Source of the DNA: Bradyrhizobium commune
GTDB taxonomy: Bacteria > Pseudomonadota > Alphaproteobacteria > Rhizobiales > Xanthobacteraceae
DNA: 64,000 nucleotides
Assembly (NCBI RefSeq): GCF_015624505.1
Contig: NZ_CP061379.1
Coordinates: forward strand, 6,936,001 to 7,000,000
Reading direction: 5' to 3'
Shown: positions 41,153-49,230 of the stretch, in pieces
Numbering within the stretch: the stretch's first letter is position 1
How the letters are laid out: the number at the start of each line of letters is the position of its first letter
Program-made: the position numbers and the translations under genes
Notes under the pieces: model-generated
What the model was told of the DNA's origin: nothing
The model's input: the letters and a program-made list of their open reading frames with translations, nothing else
Databases searched by the model: none

Positions 41153-41170
41153 GGTTAAGATCACTTAACC
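41153..41170. promoter_or_regulatory. Palindrome GGTTAAG-ATCA-CTTAACC, operator candidate
   Basis: Perfect 7-bp arms with a 4-bp spacer, about 68 bp upstream of the secreted-protein gene that starts at 41085. AT-rich core in a GC-rich gap suggests a regulator site; none is identified. Confidence 0.4.
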
Positions 41171-41288
41171 GTGTGCGCGAAATGCATCGGCCGGCGAAAA
41201 ATTTCACAACAGCCTGGAACGACTCCCGCGCCTGCGAGTCGTCTCAGCAGCCGGCTATTCCCCCCTGCCCCATAAGCCGGCGACGTAG

Positions 41289-41325
41289 GGCGCGACTGTG
41301 GTGATGCCAGTCGCGCCTTACTTTT
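41289..41325 (+). terminator. Terminator-like hairpin in a gene-free gap, possible small-RNA end
   Basis: GGCGCGACT (41289-41297) pairs perfectly with AGTCGCGCC (41309-41317) and TTACTTTTG follows on the plus strand. No plus-strand gene ends upstream, so the hairpin may close an unannotated small RNA starting in 41100-41280, or be a leftover repeat. Confidence 0.4.
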
Positions 41326-41606
41326 GTCTGGGGACAACACCCACCTGCTGCAAACGGCGACAGCCGCACGGCGACAAAGGCATGCGTTTCCGGGAGTTCC
41401 GGAGCGACGCCCTTGGTCCGCTGCACCGCCCTTGCGTAGTCAGCTGCATCAAGAGAAAATACACGCACCGATCGACGGCGCCCCAGAGGCTGCCAACTCA
41501 TTCTCGGCACCTGCATGCTGCCATTACGTTCGGCATTCAGCTCCGAGGCCCCAGTTCGAAAATCAGTTTTGACAGAGTTATTGAAGAGGAATGGATATTT
41601 AGGCCC

Positions 41607-41834
41607 GTGAGTGCTCGCGAAGAAAGCATCAAACTTACCGCCAATTTCTGTAATACCGTAGGGGGTGGATTTATCGTCACCGGAGCCCTCGGGCCGCTCG
41701 TCACGTTCCTTTACGGCGACCTGTTCCAGCATGCCGATCCCGCGCTGGTCTTCGTGGGCGGCCTCATTTGCGTGTTTCTAGGAGGAAGCCTACATTTGGT
41801 CGGTAAGAGCCTTTTGGGAGCTCTCGATGATTAA
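41607..41834 (+). CDS. Small membrane protein of unknown function
   Basis: A 75-residue frame from a GTG start at 41607 (start uncertain, ribosome-binding site weak). It has two hydrophobic segments, GGGFIVTGALGPLVTFLYGD and ALVFVGGLICVFLGGSLHLV, with a short loop between. Its last 8 bases overlap the next small frame, which also has a membrane segment, so the pair probably works together. No family recognised. Confidence 0.5.
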   Translation: MSAREESIKLTANFCNTVGGGFIVTGALGPLVTFLYGDLFQHADPALVFVGGLICVFLGGSLHLVGKSLLGALDD

Positions 41835-42039
41835 CGCCGCCGTTGCTTTTGGCATGCCGATAATCGGATTTGCTGTTACGGCCGCAATAGCCTGGGCTAC
41901 GGCCAGGGCTTATCGCGTGGTGCCACACGGAGAATCCCAACAAGTCGCGGCGCAGCGGGAAGAATTGGCGACGAAGAGATTCAGAGCCAGTGGCCGCATC
42001 ACCGCGCGATTTTTGGGGCGTTTTGACGCAGATCGATAG
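41827..42039 (+). CDS. Small membrane-anchored protein overlapping the previous one
   Basis: A 70-residue protein with one N-terminal hydrophobic segment (AVAFGMPIIGFAVTAAIAWA) and a basic, Gln/Arg-rich tail (SQQVAAQREELATKRFRASG). ATG 41827 lies inside the 3' end of the preceding gene, so translation is probably coupled. No family recognised; the two might be a small two-protein membrane unit. Confidence 0.5.
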   Translation: MINAAVAFGMPIIGFAVTAAIAWATARAYRVVPHGESQQVAAQREELATKRFRASGRITARFLGRFDADR

Positions 42040-42081
42040 CGTGCATTCGGCGCACGGCGCCGAACTCCTATCTGGGCTTTG

Positions 42082-42684
42082 TCAGTCCACCATCTTCCCC
42101 GCCAGCCAATCCCGCCCCTCGCCATAGAGCTTCTCGACCTCGGCGCCGGTCAGGCCCGGCATGTCGCGCTTGACCTTGTAGCCGATCAGCTCCTGCATGT
42201 AGGCGAGGTGGCGGTAGCCTTCGGGGAGTACGGCGAGCGCCTTCTGGTCGAGGCGAAGCATCGCGGCAGGGTCGACCGGGTCAATCCGGTCCTTCTCGTA
42301 GATCGGCTGGCGGCGGACGATGCCCCACGCGCCCTGCCGCTTCTCCAGGAAATCGTAGAACCGACCGGTGCAGACGACGTCACAGAGCACGTCATGCACG
42401 CTTGCGCGCTGCGAGATCGTCATCTTGGTCTGCGCAATGGCGCGCGCGCCGGCAAGATCGATGCTGGTGCCGCCGAGGAAATGCAGGATGCGCACGCCTT
42501 TGGCAAACCCCTCCTGACTGACGCGAATGAAATCCCGCGCCGGCCCCTGAAACCAGGTGGCGGACATCCAGCCCTCCTCGTGCCAGACGGTGGCAAATCG
42601 CTCCCAGTTCCCGGCATCGCGCCACACCGCCCAGTTCTCGACGAGGTCGCGGATGGCGAGGCGATCGAGCAACGTCTGGTCCAT
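42082..42684 (-). CDS. SnoaL-like (NTF2-fold) protein
   Basis: A 200-residue protein, starting at ATG 42684 after CCGGAGA. LDRLAIRDLVENWAVWRDAG, NWERFATVWHEEGWMSATWF and VHDVLCDVVCTGRFYDFLEK follow the cone-shaped NTF2/SnoaL_4 pattern of two helices and a curved sheet enclosing a small-molecule pocket. The C-terminal tail is longer than minimal members. Catalysis cannot be assigned; some relatives are dehydratases or lyases. It is downstream of phyR with 175 bp between, on the same strand. Confidence 0.8.
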   Translation of the reverse strand: MDQTLLDRLAIRDLVENWAVWRDAGNWERFATVWHEEGWMSATWFQGPARDFIRVSQEGFAKGVRILHFLGGTSIDLAGARAIAQTKMTISQRASVHDVLCDVVCTGRFYDFLEKRQGAWGIVRRQPIYEKDRIDPVDPAAMLRLDQKALAVLPEGYRHLAYMQELIGYKVKRDMPGLTGAEVEKLYGEGRDWLAGKMVD

Positions 42685-42859
42685 GAACAGATCTCCGGTT
42701 GGGGCCGCAACATGGCCATCGCAGGAGGTATGGGCGGCGAAGTCGACAGCCGTCAAGTTGGCCAAGAAAAATCCGGCGCACCTTGCGGTACGCCGGATCA
42801 GATCATCATCAGCCGAATGTCAGGCCGTCGGCGCCTTTATCGGGCCGCAGGCGCCTCTG

Positions 42860-43666
42860 TCAGGCCGCGGGCGCTTTGGGCGCACGGTTGCGCGAGTTGC
42901 GCTGGAAGAACAGCGCCTGGCTTGCCACCGCTGACACCATGGCAGGCTGGAACGGCTTTGAGATCAGGAATGCCGGCTCCGGCCGCTCGCCGGTGAGGAA
43001 GCGCTCGGGATAGGCGGTGATGAACACCACCGGCACCTCGAAGGTCCGGAGCAGCTCGTTGACGGCATCCAGCCCCGACGAGCCGTCGGCGAGCTGGATG
43101 TCGGCGAGGATCAGGCCGGGCCGCCTGTTCTTGGCCAGCGCCACCGCGTCCGCATGTGTGCGCGCGACGCCGACGACGTTGTGGCCGAGATTCTTCACCA
43201 AGCTCTCGAGATCCATGGCGATGAAGGTCTCATCCTCGATGATCAGCACATCGGTGGCGATCTCGGCGGCCATCTCACGCCCGGCGGCGTCGGCCAGCCG
43301 CCGCGTCTCGGCGACGTCGGAGCCGAGCACGAAGGCGACTTCCTCTTCCGAGAATCCCTCGAGCGAGAGCAGCAGGAACGCCTGCCGCGGCAACGGCGTG
43401 ATGTTGGACAGCCGCCGCTCCGGCGGCATCGGCAGCGTCGCCACCTCGGCGTCGTCATTGACGGACACCGAATTCCAGATCTGGGTGAATAGCCGGAACA
43501 GGCCGGCGCGCGGTCCGTGGCTCTCGTCGAGCACCGACGGATCCCCGAGCATGGCTTCCAACATGGCTGCGACATAGGCGTCGCCGGAGGCCTGGTTGCC
43601 GGTCAGGGCACGTGCATACCGGCGCAACAACGGCAAATGCTCAGCAACAAGCTGTGAACGGGACAT
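42860..43666 (-). CDS. phyR: General stress response regulator PhyR
   Basis: A 268-residue protein with an EcfG-like sigma domain (HLPLLRRYARALTGNQASGD, LSNITPLPRQAFLLLSLEGF) in residues 1-130 and a receiver domain in 140-260 (VLIIEDETFIAMDLESLVKN; phosphorylated Asp at D189 in LILADIQLADG; later VVFITAYPERFLTGERPEPA FLISKPFQP). When phosphorylated it captures NepR and frees sigma-EcfG. Start ATG 43666 after GGAGTGGGG. It is divergent from nepR-ecfG across an interval with a 12-bp inverted repeat containing GGAAC on both strands. The HWE kinase gene PhyK is not in view. Confidence 0.96.
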   Translation of the reverse strand: MSRSQLVAEHLPLLRRYARALTGNQASGDAYVAAMLEAMLGDPSVLDESHGPRAGLFRLFTQIWNSVSVNDDAEVATLPMPPERRLSNITPLPRQAFLLLSLEGFSEEEVAFVLGSDVAETRRLADAAGREMAAEIATDVLIIEDETFIAMDLESLVKNLGHNVVGVARTHADAVALAKNRRPGLILADIQLADGSSGLDAVNELLRTFEVPVVFITAYPERFLTGERPEPAFLISKPFQPAMVSAVASQALFFQRNSRNRAPKAPAA

Positions 43667-43746
43667 CCCCACTCCATTCATCTTTGGGCCAACCTTGAAG
43701 AACCAGGCGTCACGAGGGGAGGCCCGGGTTCCCCTGCTGGGGCTGA

Positions 43747-43793
43747 AGACGCTTGAGGATACAAAAAGTTCCCTGCGGGGCGGAACTTTTTGT
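43747..43793 (-). promoter_or_regulatory. Sigma-EcfG promoter of phyR within a 12-bp inverted repeat
   Basis: ACAAAAAGTTCC (43761-43772) and GGAACTTTTTGT (43782-43793) are perfect inverted copies, so both strands present a GGAAC -35 element in the phyR/nepR gap. Leftward, GGAAC-N16-CGTC (to 43748) matches the sigma-EcfG pattern with one mismatch and would drive phyR. Rightward I see no clean CGTT at 16-17 bases, so control of nepR-ecfG from the mirrored copy is unproven. Confidence 0.6.
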
Positions 43794-43888
43794 CTTACCT
43801 GGAATTGAACTCGTCCAGGGAACGGCTCCCGGTTGAGAAAACTTCTCTATTTTGCAGTCACTTAACTCGGGGAAACGTGGAACAGGTC

Positions 43889-44119
43889 ATGAAAGATCTC
43901 AAGTCTCAAGCCAGCAAAAGCACGACCCCCGGCAAGGGAGGCCTCACTCCGGAGATTCAATCCCGGATCGGCCATCAATTGCGCGCCATGTACGACGACG
44001 TCGTACGTCAGGGGGTTCCCGACCGGTTCGCGGAACTGATCAAGAAACTTGATGCGCCGGGAGGTCCTCCCCAGGATCAGGGCAATGGGGGATCCAACGA
44101 TAACAATGGGAGGGACTAA
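43889..44119 (+). CDS. nepR: Anti-sigma factor NepR
   Basis: A 76-residue protein with the NepR core EIQSRIGHQLRAMYDDVVRQ GVPDRFAELIKKLD between a Lys/Ser/Thr-rich N-terminus and a Gly/Asn/Gln-rich disordered tail, as expected for an anti-sigma factor that binds sigma-EcfG by two helices. Start ATG 43889; a GTG at 43877 is an alternative. The stop TAA overlaps the ecfG ATG (TAATG), so the two are translationally coupled and stoichiometric. Confidence 0.94.
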   Translation: MKDLKSQASKSTTPGKGGLTPEIQSRIGHQLRAMYDDVVRQGVPDRFAELIKKLDAPGGPPQDQGNGGSNDNNGRD

Positions 44120-44667
44120 TGCCTCTCACGAATTCCCTACGTGACGACATCCTGGCGGCCGTGCCGAGCCTGCGCGCGTTCGCCATCTCGCTCAGCGGCA
44201 ATGCGGACCGCGCCGACGATTTGGTTCAGGAGACGCTGTTGCGCGCGCTCGCCAACATCGACTCGTTCCAGCCCGGCTCCAACCTGCCGGCGTGGCTGTT
44301 CACGATCCTGCGCAACCTGTTCCGCTCCGACTATCGCAAGCGGCGGCGGGAGGTCGAGGATGCCGAAGGCAACTACGCCAAGACGCTGAAGACGCAGCCG
44401 GCGCAGAACGCGCACCTCGAATTCGAGGAGTTCCGCACCGCGCTCGACAAGCTTCCGCAGGATCAGCGCGAAGCCTTGATCCTGGTCGGCGCCTCCGGCT
44501 TCTCCTATGAGGACGCGGCCTCGATTTGCGGCTGCGCGGTCGGCACCATCAAGAGCCGCGTCAACCGTGCGCGCTCGAAGCTCGCAGCGCTGCTCTATGT
44601 CGACGGCGCCGAGGATTTTGGGCCCGACGAGACCGTGCGTGCTGTGATCGGCGGCAGCGGCGGATAG
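44119..44667 (+). CDS. ecfG: ECF sigma factor EcfG
   Basis: A 182-residue ECF sigma factor. Region 2 is LRAFAISLSGNADRADDLVQETLLRAL and FQPGSNLPAWLFTILRNLFR (region 2.4/linker), region 4 is LPQDQREALILVGASGFSYE and GCAVGTIKSRVNRARSKL, the recognition helix. It matches EcfG of rhizobia, which directs the general stress response through GGAAC/CGTT promoters. It is released when PhyR-P sequesters NepR. A terminator hairpin follows at 44697. One target promoter is visible at sodB. Confidence 0.96.
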   Translation: MPLTNSLRDDILAAVPSLRAFAISLSGNADRADDLVQETLLRALANIDSFQPGSNLPAWLFTILRNLFRSDYRKRRREVEDAEGNYAKTLKTQPAQNAHLEFEEFRTALDKLPQDQREALILVGASGFSYEDAASICGCAVGTIKSRVNRARSKLAALLYVDGAEDFGPDETVRAVIGGSGG

Positions 44668-44696
44668 CGCGTCAATCGACCCTGGCGACAGCTGCG

Positions 44697-44722
44697 AAGG
44701 CGGCCGTTCACGCGGCCGTCTT
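44697..44722 (+). terminator. Terminator after ecfG
   Basis: AAGGCGGCCG-TTCACG-CGGCCGTCTT forms a hairpin with an all-GC core and TTT after it, 30 bp beyond the ecfG stop. It can also end transcripts coming from the converging nitroreductase gene. Confidence 0.75.
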
Positions 44723-44735
44723 TGCGCACGTCTGA

Positions 44736-45434
44736 TCACGCCTCGACGAACGTCACCGTGTCGGCGAGGCTCGCGCGCGAGGTGCGGTAGCTGTTGACCT
44801 TGTGGGCGTGGTCCGCATAGCCGAACGAGATGCCGCAGACGACACGGCGGTCGTCGGGCAGATTGAAGTGGCGGCGGATCAGCCCGGAATGGCGCGCCAG
44901 CGCGGCCTGCGGAATGGTGCCGAGCCCGAGCGCCTGTGCGGCCAGCATGAAATTCGAGACATAGGCACCGCAATCGATCGCGCCGTAGATGCCGAGCGGC
45001 TCGTTGGTGTGAATGATCGCGACATGCGGCGCGCCGAAGAAATTGTAGTTCTCCAGCGCCTGCTTGGCGTAGCCCGTCTTGTCGCCGCGCGGAATGCCGA
45101 GTGTGTTGTAGAGCTGAAAGCCGCTCTCGCGGCGACGCTCGAGATAGACGCCAGCATATTCGCGCGGCGGGGTGAAGTCGTAATCGTCGCCGAGCCCGCC
45201 TGACGCTTCCTTGTAGATCAGCTGGCGAAAACGCTCCTTGGCCTCACCGCTGGCGATGACGACCTGCCACGGCTGGCTGTTGCACCAGGACGCCGTGCGC
45301 TGCGCCGTCGTCAGCACATGCTCGATGGTGGCGCGGTCGACTTCCTTAGGCAGGAAGGCACGAACGGAATAGCGCTCGTTGAGGAGCTCTTCGAGCACGC
45401 CGATGCGGTCGTTCTGGTTGACTTGTGCGTCCAT
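44736..45434 (-). CDS. Nitroreductase-family oxidoreductase
   Basis: A 232-residue FMN enzyme: ERYSVRAFLPKEVDRATIEH, ASWCNSQPWQVVIASGEAKE, FFGAPHVAIIHTNEPLGIYG, SNFMLAAQALGLGTIPQAAL, HFNLPDDRRVVCGISFGYAD. The order and spacing fit the nitroreductase fold with FMN binding by the SVRAF and WCNSQPW segments; many use NAD(P)H to reduce nitro compounds or quinones. The substrate is unknown. It lies next to the acyl-CoA catabolic cluster but is divided from it by a repeat. Confidence 0.92.
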   Translation of the reverse strand: MDAQVNQNDRIGVLEELLNERYSVRAFLPKEVDRATIEHVLTTAQRTASWCNSQPWQVVIASGEAKERFRQLIYKEASGGLGDDYDFTPPREYAGVYLERRRESGFQLYNTLGIPRGDKTGYAKQALENYNFFGAPHVAIIHTNEPLGIYGAIDCGAYVSNFMLAAQALGLGTIPQAALARHSGLIRRHFNLPDDRRVVCGISFGYADHAHKVNSYRTSRASLADTVTFVEA

Positions 45435-45457
45435 GGATCAGCTCGCAATCTTTCTTC

Positions 45458-45553
45458 GTAGGGTGGGCAAAGGCGCGCCAGCGCCGTGCCCACCAACAAT
45501 CTCACCCGGCGCATCTGAATATGGTGGGCACGCTTCGCTTTTGCCCACCCTAC
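45458..45553. repeat. Bradyrhizobium-type inverted repeat (GTAGGGTGGGCA...TGCCCACCCTAC), copy 1
   Basis: The element opens with GTAGGGTGGGCAAAGG and closes with CTTTTGCCCACCCTAC; inside, TGCCCACCA and TGGTGGGCA form another pair. About 96 bp, between the nitroreductase gene and an acyl-CoA dehydrogenase. A second copy is at 63456-63548. Confidence 0.8.
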
Positions 45554-45558
45554 CGATA

Positions 45559-46803
45559 CTAGCGCCCCTTGGTCGGGATCTTGTTATACGGCACATCCTT
45601 GTCGACACGGATGTCGCCCGGCAGGCCCAGCACCCGCTCGGCGATGATGTTGCGCAAGATCTCGTCCGTTCCGCCGGCAATCCGCATCGAGGGCGAAGAC
45701 AGCAGCATCTGCTGGAACTGGCCGTGCACGGTCTCCTCATCGCTGCCTGCGAGAACACCGGCCGCGCCCTGGAGGTCCATCGCGTAAGTCGCGATATCCT
45801 GGAGCATCATGCCCGAGACCAGCTTTCCGATGGAGTTCTCCGGACCCGGACGCTCGCCCTTCGACAGCGCCGAGATCGCGCGGTAGCTGGTGTATTTCAG
45901 CCCGCTCGATTTCACCGCCCAGCTCGCAAGCTTGGAGCGAACCGCGGGATCGTCGATCGCGAGCCCGTCCTCCAGCATCAGGTTGGAGCAGAACTCGAAC
46001 ATCTCGGGGACGCCGGTCGCAAGCCGCGAGCCGATCGACATGCGTTCGTTCATCAGCGTGGTCAGCGACACGCTCCAGCCCTCGCCGACGGCACCGAGAC
46101 GTTGGCTGTCGGGGATCACCACATCGGTGAAATAGACCTCGTTGAACTCCTGCATGCCGTTGGCCTGCTTGATCGGCCGTACCTCGACACCCGGGCTCTT
46201 CATGTCCAGGAAGAACATGGTGAGGCCCTTGTGCTTGGGCACATTCGGATCGGTGCGCGCAATCAACAGGCCGAAGTCGGAATAATGCGCGCCCGAGGTC
46301 CAGATCTTCTGGCCGTTGACGACCCAATTGTCGTCTTTCTTCTCCGCGCGCGTGCGCAGGCCCGCGACGTCGGAGCCGGCCGACGGCTCCGAGAACAGCT
46401 GGCACCAGATCTCCTCGCCCGAGGCGAGCTTCGGCAGATAGCGGCGCTTGGCGTCCTCGCTGCCCCAGGCCATCACGGTCGGACCGCACATGCCCTCGCC
46501 GATCTGGAACGGCTGTGTCAGCTTGCCATAGACGCCTTCCTCCTGCTGCCAGATCACGCGCTCGATCGGCGTGGCGCCACGGCCGCCATATTCCTTCGGC
46601 CAGTGCAGGCAGGCCCAGCCGCCCGCGGCCTTCTTCTTCTGCCAGGCCTTGCCGACCTCCACCATGTCGTGCTTGGCGAGCCTGATGCGGCCGAGCGAGG
46701 ATTTTGACAGCTCCTGCTCGAACTCCTTCGGCGCGTTGGCGGCGACCCATTTGCGCGCGGTCTCGCGGAACGCAGCTTCCTGCGGCGTATCGTCGAAATT
46801 CAT
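45559..46803 (-). CDS. Acyl-CoA dehydrogenase, paralogue 2
   Basis: A 414-residue flavoprotein about three-quarters identical in sequence to its neighbour. FAD/substrate motifs are WCQLFSEPSAGSDVAGLRTR and NGQKIWTSGAHYSDFGLLIA; the C-terminal IAGGTDEILRNIIAERVLGL lacks the MCAD base (YEGT to AGGT), while TLMNERMSIG has a Glu where isovaleryl-CoA dehydrogenase places its catalytic base. It likely oxidises acyl-CoA at C2-C3, possibly as part of a heterotetramer with the small-type neighbour. It starts 9 bp after the next gene's stop. Confidence 0.92.
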   Translation of the reverse strand: MNFDDTPQEAAFRETARKWVAANAPKEFEQELSKSSLGRIRLAKHDMVEVGKAWQKKKAAGGWACLHWPKEYGGRGATPIERVIWQQEEGVYGKLTQPFQIGEGMCGPTVMAWGSEDAKRRYLPKLASGEEIWCQLFSEPSAGSDVAGLRTRAEKKDDNWVVNGQKIWTSGAHYSDFGLLIARTDPNVPKHKGLTMFFLDMKSPGVEVRPIKQANGMQEFNEVYFTDVVIPDSQRLGAVGEGWSVSLTTLMNERMSIGSRLATGVPEMFEFCSNLMLEDGLAIDDPAVRSKLASWAVKSSGLKYTSYRAISALSKGERPGPENSIGKLVSGMMLQDIATYAMDLQGAAGVLAGSDEETVHGQFQQMLLSSPSMRIAGGTDEILRNIIAERVLGLPGDIRVDKDVPYNKIPTKGR

Positions 46804-46812
46804 GGCGGACCT

Positions 46813-48060
46813 CTACCCTCTTCCCTTGGTCGGGATCTTGTTGAACGGCACGTCCTTGTCGACACGGATATCGCCGGGCAGGCCCAGCACCCGCTCGGCG
46901 ATGATGTTGCGCATGATCTCGTCGGTGCCGCCTTCGACGCGCGTGCCGGGCGCACGCAGCAGCATCGCCTGGAAGCGGCCGGCAACTTCGGCGTCCTCAG
47001 GGCCGCTGACGACGCCGGCGGCACCTTGCAGGTCGAGCGCGTAGGTCGCGACATCCTGGATCATCGAGCCCGCCACCAGCTTGCCAATGGAATTCTCGGG
47101 CCCCGGACGCTCGCCCTTCGACAGCGCCGAGATCGCGCGCATGCTGGTGTAGCGCAGGCCGCTCGCCTTCACTGCCCAGCTGGCGAGTTTTGAGCGTACC
47201 GCGCGGTCCTCGATCGCGGGGCCATCCTCCAGCATCAGGCTGGTGCAATATTCGAACAGCTCCGGAAAGCCGGTCGACACGCCCGCGCCGATCGACATGC
47301 GCTCGTTCATCAGCGTGGTCAGCGAGACGTTCCAGCCATCACCGACCTCGCCCAGGCGCTGATGATCGGGGATGCGCACGTTGGTGAAATAGACCTCGTT
47401 GAAGTCGGAGGCGCCGCTCGCCTGCTTGATCGGCCGGACCTCGACACCCGCGCTCTTCATGTCCAGGAAGAACATGGTGAGGCCCTTGTGCTTGGGCACG
47501 GTTGGATCGGTGCGGGTGAGCAGGATGCCGTAGTCGGAATAATGTGCCCCCGAGGTCCAGATCTTCTGGCCGTTGATGACCCAGTCGTCGCCATCCTTCT
47601 CGGCGCGCGTACGCAAGCCTGCGACGTCGGAACCGCCGGCCGGCTCGGAGAACAGCTGGCACCACACCTTTTCGCCGGAGGCAAGCGGCGGCAGATAGTT
47701 GCGCTTATGCTCCTCGCGCGCGAACGCCATCATGGTCGGCCCGCACATGCCGTGGCCGATGATGAACATATGGGAGAGTTTTCCGAACGCGCCCTCTTCC
47801 TGCTGCCAGATCACGCGCTCGATCGGCGACGAGCCGCGGCCGCCATACTCCTTCGGCCAGTGCAGGCAGGCCCAGCCCGAATCGGCCTTCTTCTTCTGCC
47901 AGGCCTTGGCGACCTCGAGAATGTTGGCGTTCTTCAGCTGGGTGCGGCCGAGCGAGGACTTTTGCAGTTCCTCTTCATACGGCTTGGGCGCGTTGGCCGC
48001 GATCCACGCGCGCGCGGTTGCGCGGAATTCGGCCTCTTGCGGGGTGTCGTCGAAATTCAT
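46813..48060 (-). CDS. Acyl-CoA dehydrogenase, paralogue 1
   Basis: A 415-residue flavoprotein, the close duplicate of the previous entry: same start MNFDDTPQEA, WACLHWPKEYGGRGSSPIER, WCQLFSEPAGGSDVAGLRTR, IWTSGAHYSDYGILLTRTD, GGTDEIMRNIIAERVLGLPG. The MCAD-type Glu is again Gly, and Glu of the helix segment LTTLMNERMSIG is retained. The two probably split substrates by chain length or structure after a gene duplication. It follows the small acyl-CoA dehydrogenase after 15 bp in the same operon. Confidence 0.92.
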   Translation of the reverse strand: MNFDDTPQEAEFRATARAWIAANAPKPYEEELQKSSLGRTQLKNANILEVAKAWQKKKADSGWACLHWPKEYGGRGSSPIERVIWQQEEGAFGKLSHMFIIGHGMCGPTMMAFAREEHKRNYLPPLASGEKVWCQLFSEPAGGSDVAGLRTRAEKDGDDWVINGQKIWTSGAHYSDYGILLTRTDPTVPKHKGLTMFFLDMKSAGVEVRPIKQASGASDFNEVYFTNVRIPDHQRLGEVGDGWNVSLTTLMNERMSIGAGVSTGFPELFEYCTSLMLEDGPAIEDRAVRSKLASWAVKASGLRYTSMRAISALSKGERPGPENSIGKLVAGSMIQDVATYALDLQGAAGVVSGPEDAEVAGRFQAMLLRAPGTRVEGGTDEIMRNIIAERVLGLPGDIRVDKDVPFNKIPTKGRG

Positions 48061-48075
48061 GACGCGATCCTTCGC

Positions 48076-49203
48076 TTACGCCGCGTTCTTCTTGCGCATG
48101 CGGTCGATCAGCTGGTCTTCCCAATAGGTGAGGCTGCCGAGGCCGAGCGCCATGGCGTTGGCGCGGCGGTAGTACATGTGACAGTCGAACTCCCAGGTGA
48201 AACCCATGCCGCCGTGAACCTGGATGTTGTTCTTGGCGCAGTGCTGGAACGCCTGTGTCGCGCTGATGCGCGCCGCGGCGGCGGCTTCCGGCAATTCGGC
48301 CGCGTTGGTCGAGAGCGCCCAGGCGCCGTAATAGCTGTTGGAGCGCGCCAGCGTCGCCGCGACATACATGTCGGCGAGCATGTGCTTCACCGCCTGGAAC
48401 GAGCCGATCTGGCGGCCGAAAGCGATGCGGTCGAGCGCGTAGTCGCGGCCCATCTCCAGCGCGCGATCGGAGCCACCAACCTGCTCGAAGGCACAGAGCA
48501 CCGCGGCGCGGTCGAGCACTTGGGTGAGGATGCTCCAGCCATCGCCGGCAGCGCCCAGCGGCTCGGCCTTGCAGTCCCTGAAGGTCAACTCAGCCTGGCC
48601 GCGGGTCGGATCGAGATTGGTGAGGCTTTTCACCTCGACGCCGCCGGCCTTGATGTCGACCAGGAACAGCGAGATGTCGCTCTCGCGTCCGCTTGAGCCC
48701 GTGCGCGCGGCAACCACCGCAAAATCGGCGATCGCGCCATCAGCCACCGGCTTCTTGACGCCGTTGAGCACGCCGTTCGAAGCCGTGAGCTTGATGGCCT
48801 TCGGCGACGGATTTCCCTTCCCTTCGAACAGCGCCAGCGTACCGATCGCCTCGCCCGAGGCGATCGCCGGCAGCCACTTCTTCTTCTGCGCGTCACTGCC
48901 CGCGATCAGCAGCGCCTCGGCAGCAAGATAGACAGTCGAGGAAAACGGCACCGGCGCATTCGCCCGGCCCATCTCTTCCGCGATCACACAGAGCTCAAGA
49001 TGGCCCGCACCCGCGCCGCCGAATTCTTCCGGGATTGCGACGCCGAGAAAGCCCATCTCGGCGAGGCCTTTCCAGAGCTCCTTGTCGTAGGGCGCCTTGC
49101 CGTCGAGCACGATTCGCACCGCCTTCGGCGAGCACTTTTCGGCAAGGAATTTGCGCGCCTGATCGCGGAGCTGCTTCTGGTCGTCGGAGAAATCGAAGTT
49201 CAT
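48076..49203 (-). CDS. Acyl-CoA dehydrogenase, small-subunit type
   Basis: A 375-residue member with sequence FDFSDDQKQLRDQARKFLAE, FLGVAIPEEFGGAGAGHLEL and the C-terminal NIQVHGGMGFTWEFDCHMYY RRA. It shows no Glu in the usual base positions, the helix segment reading LDRAAVLCAFEQVGG. In actinobacterial and Rhodopseudomonas systems such small subunits pair with a 400-residue partner to form alpha2beta2 enzymes. The two paralogues downstream fit that role. It follows the ligase gene by 28 bp. Confidence 0.9.
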   Translation of the reverse strand: MNFDFSDDQKQLRDQARKFLAEKCSPKAVRIVLDGKAPYDKELWKGLAEMGFLGVAIPEEFGGAGAGHLELCVIAEEMGRANAPVPFSSTVYLAAEALLIAGSDAQKKKWLPAIASGEAIGTLALFEGKGNPSPKAIKLTASNGVLNGVKKPVADGAIADFAVVAARTGSSGRESDISLFLVDIKAGGVEVKSLTNLDPTRGQAELTFRDCKAEPLGAAGDGWSILTQVLDRAAVLCAFEQVGGSDRALEMGRDYALDRIAFGRQIGSFQAVKHMLADMYVAATLARSNSYYGAWALSTNAAELPEAAAAARISATQAFQHCAKNNIQVHGGMGFTWEFDCHMYYRRANAMALGLGSLTYWEDQLIDRMRKKNAA

Positions 49204-49230
49204 GGCGCGTGTCCGTGTTGATGATGTTGA

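Larger units (their letters stand above)
41086..41606. other. Gap of about 520 bases with regulatory-looking structures but no supported gene
   Basis: Frames here translate to Arg/His/Cys-rich chains without similarity to any protein feature. Two structures stand out and are listed separately: a GGTTAAG/CTTAACC palindrome at 41153-41170 and a strong hairpin with a T-rich end at 41289-41325. The remainder, about 41330-41606, shows nothing I can name apart from the likely leader of the small membrane protein that follows. Confidence 0.4.

Noticed and set aside
41244..41732. 162-codon minus-strand frame in the gap before the small membrane proteins
   Set aside because: Composition is unlike protein and it overlaps the more plausible plus-strand frame at 41607-41834.
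43782..43806. Sigma-EcfG promoter for nepR-ecfG from the right-hand GGAAC
   Set aside because: No CGTT or near match lies 16-17 bases downstream of any GGAAC on the plus strand in this gap.
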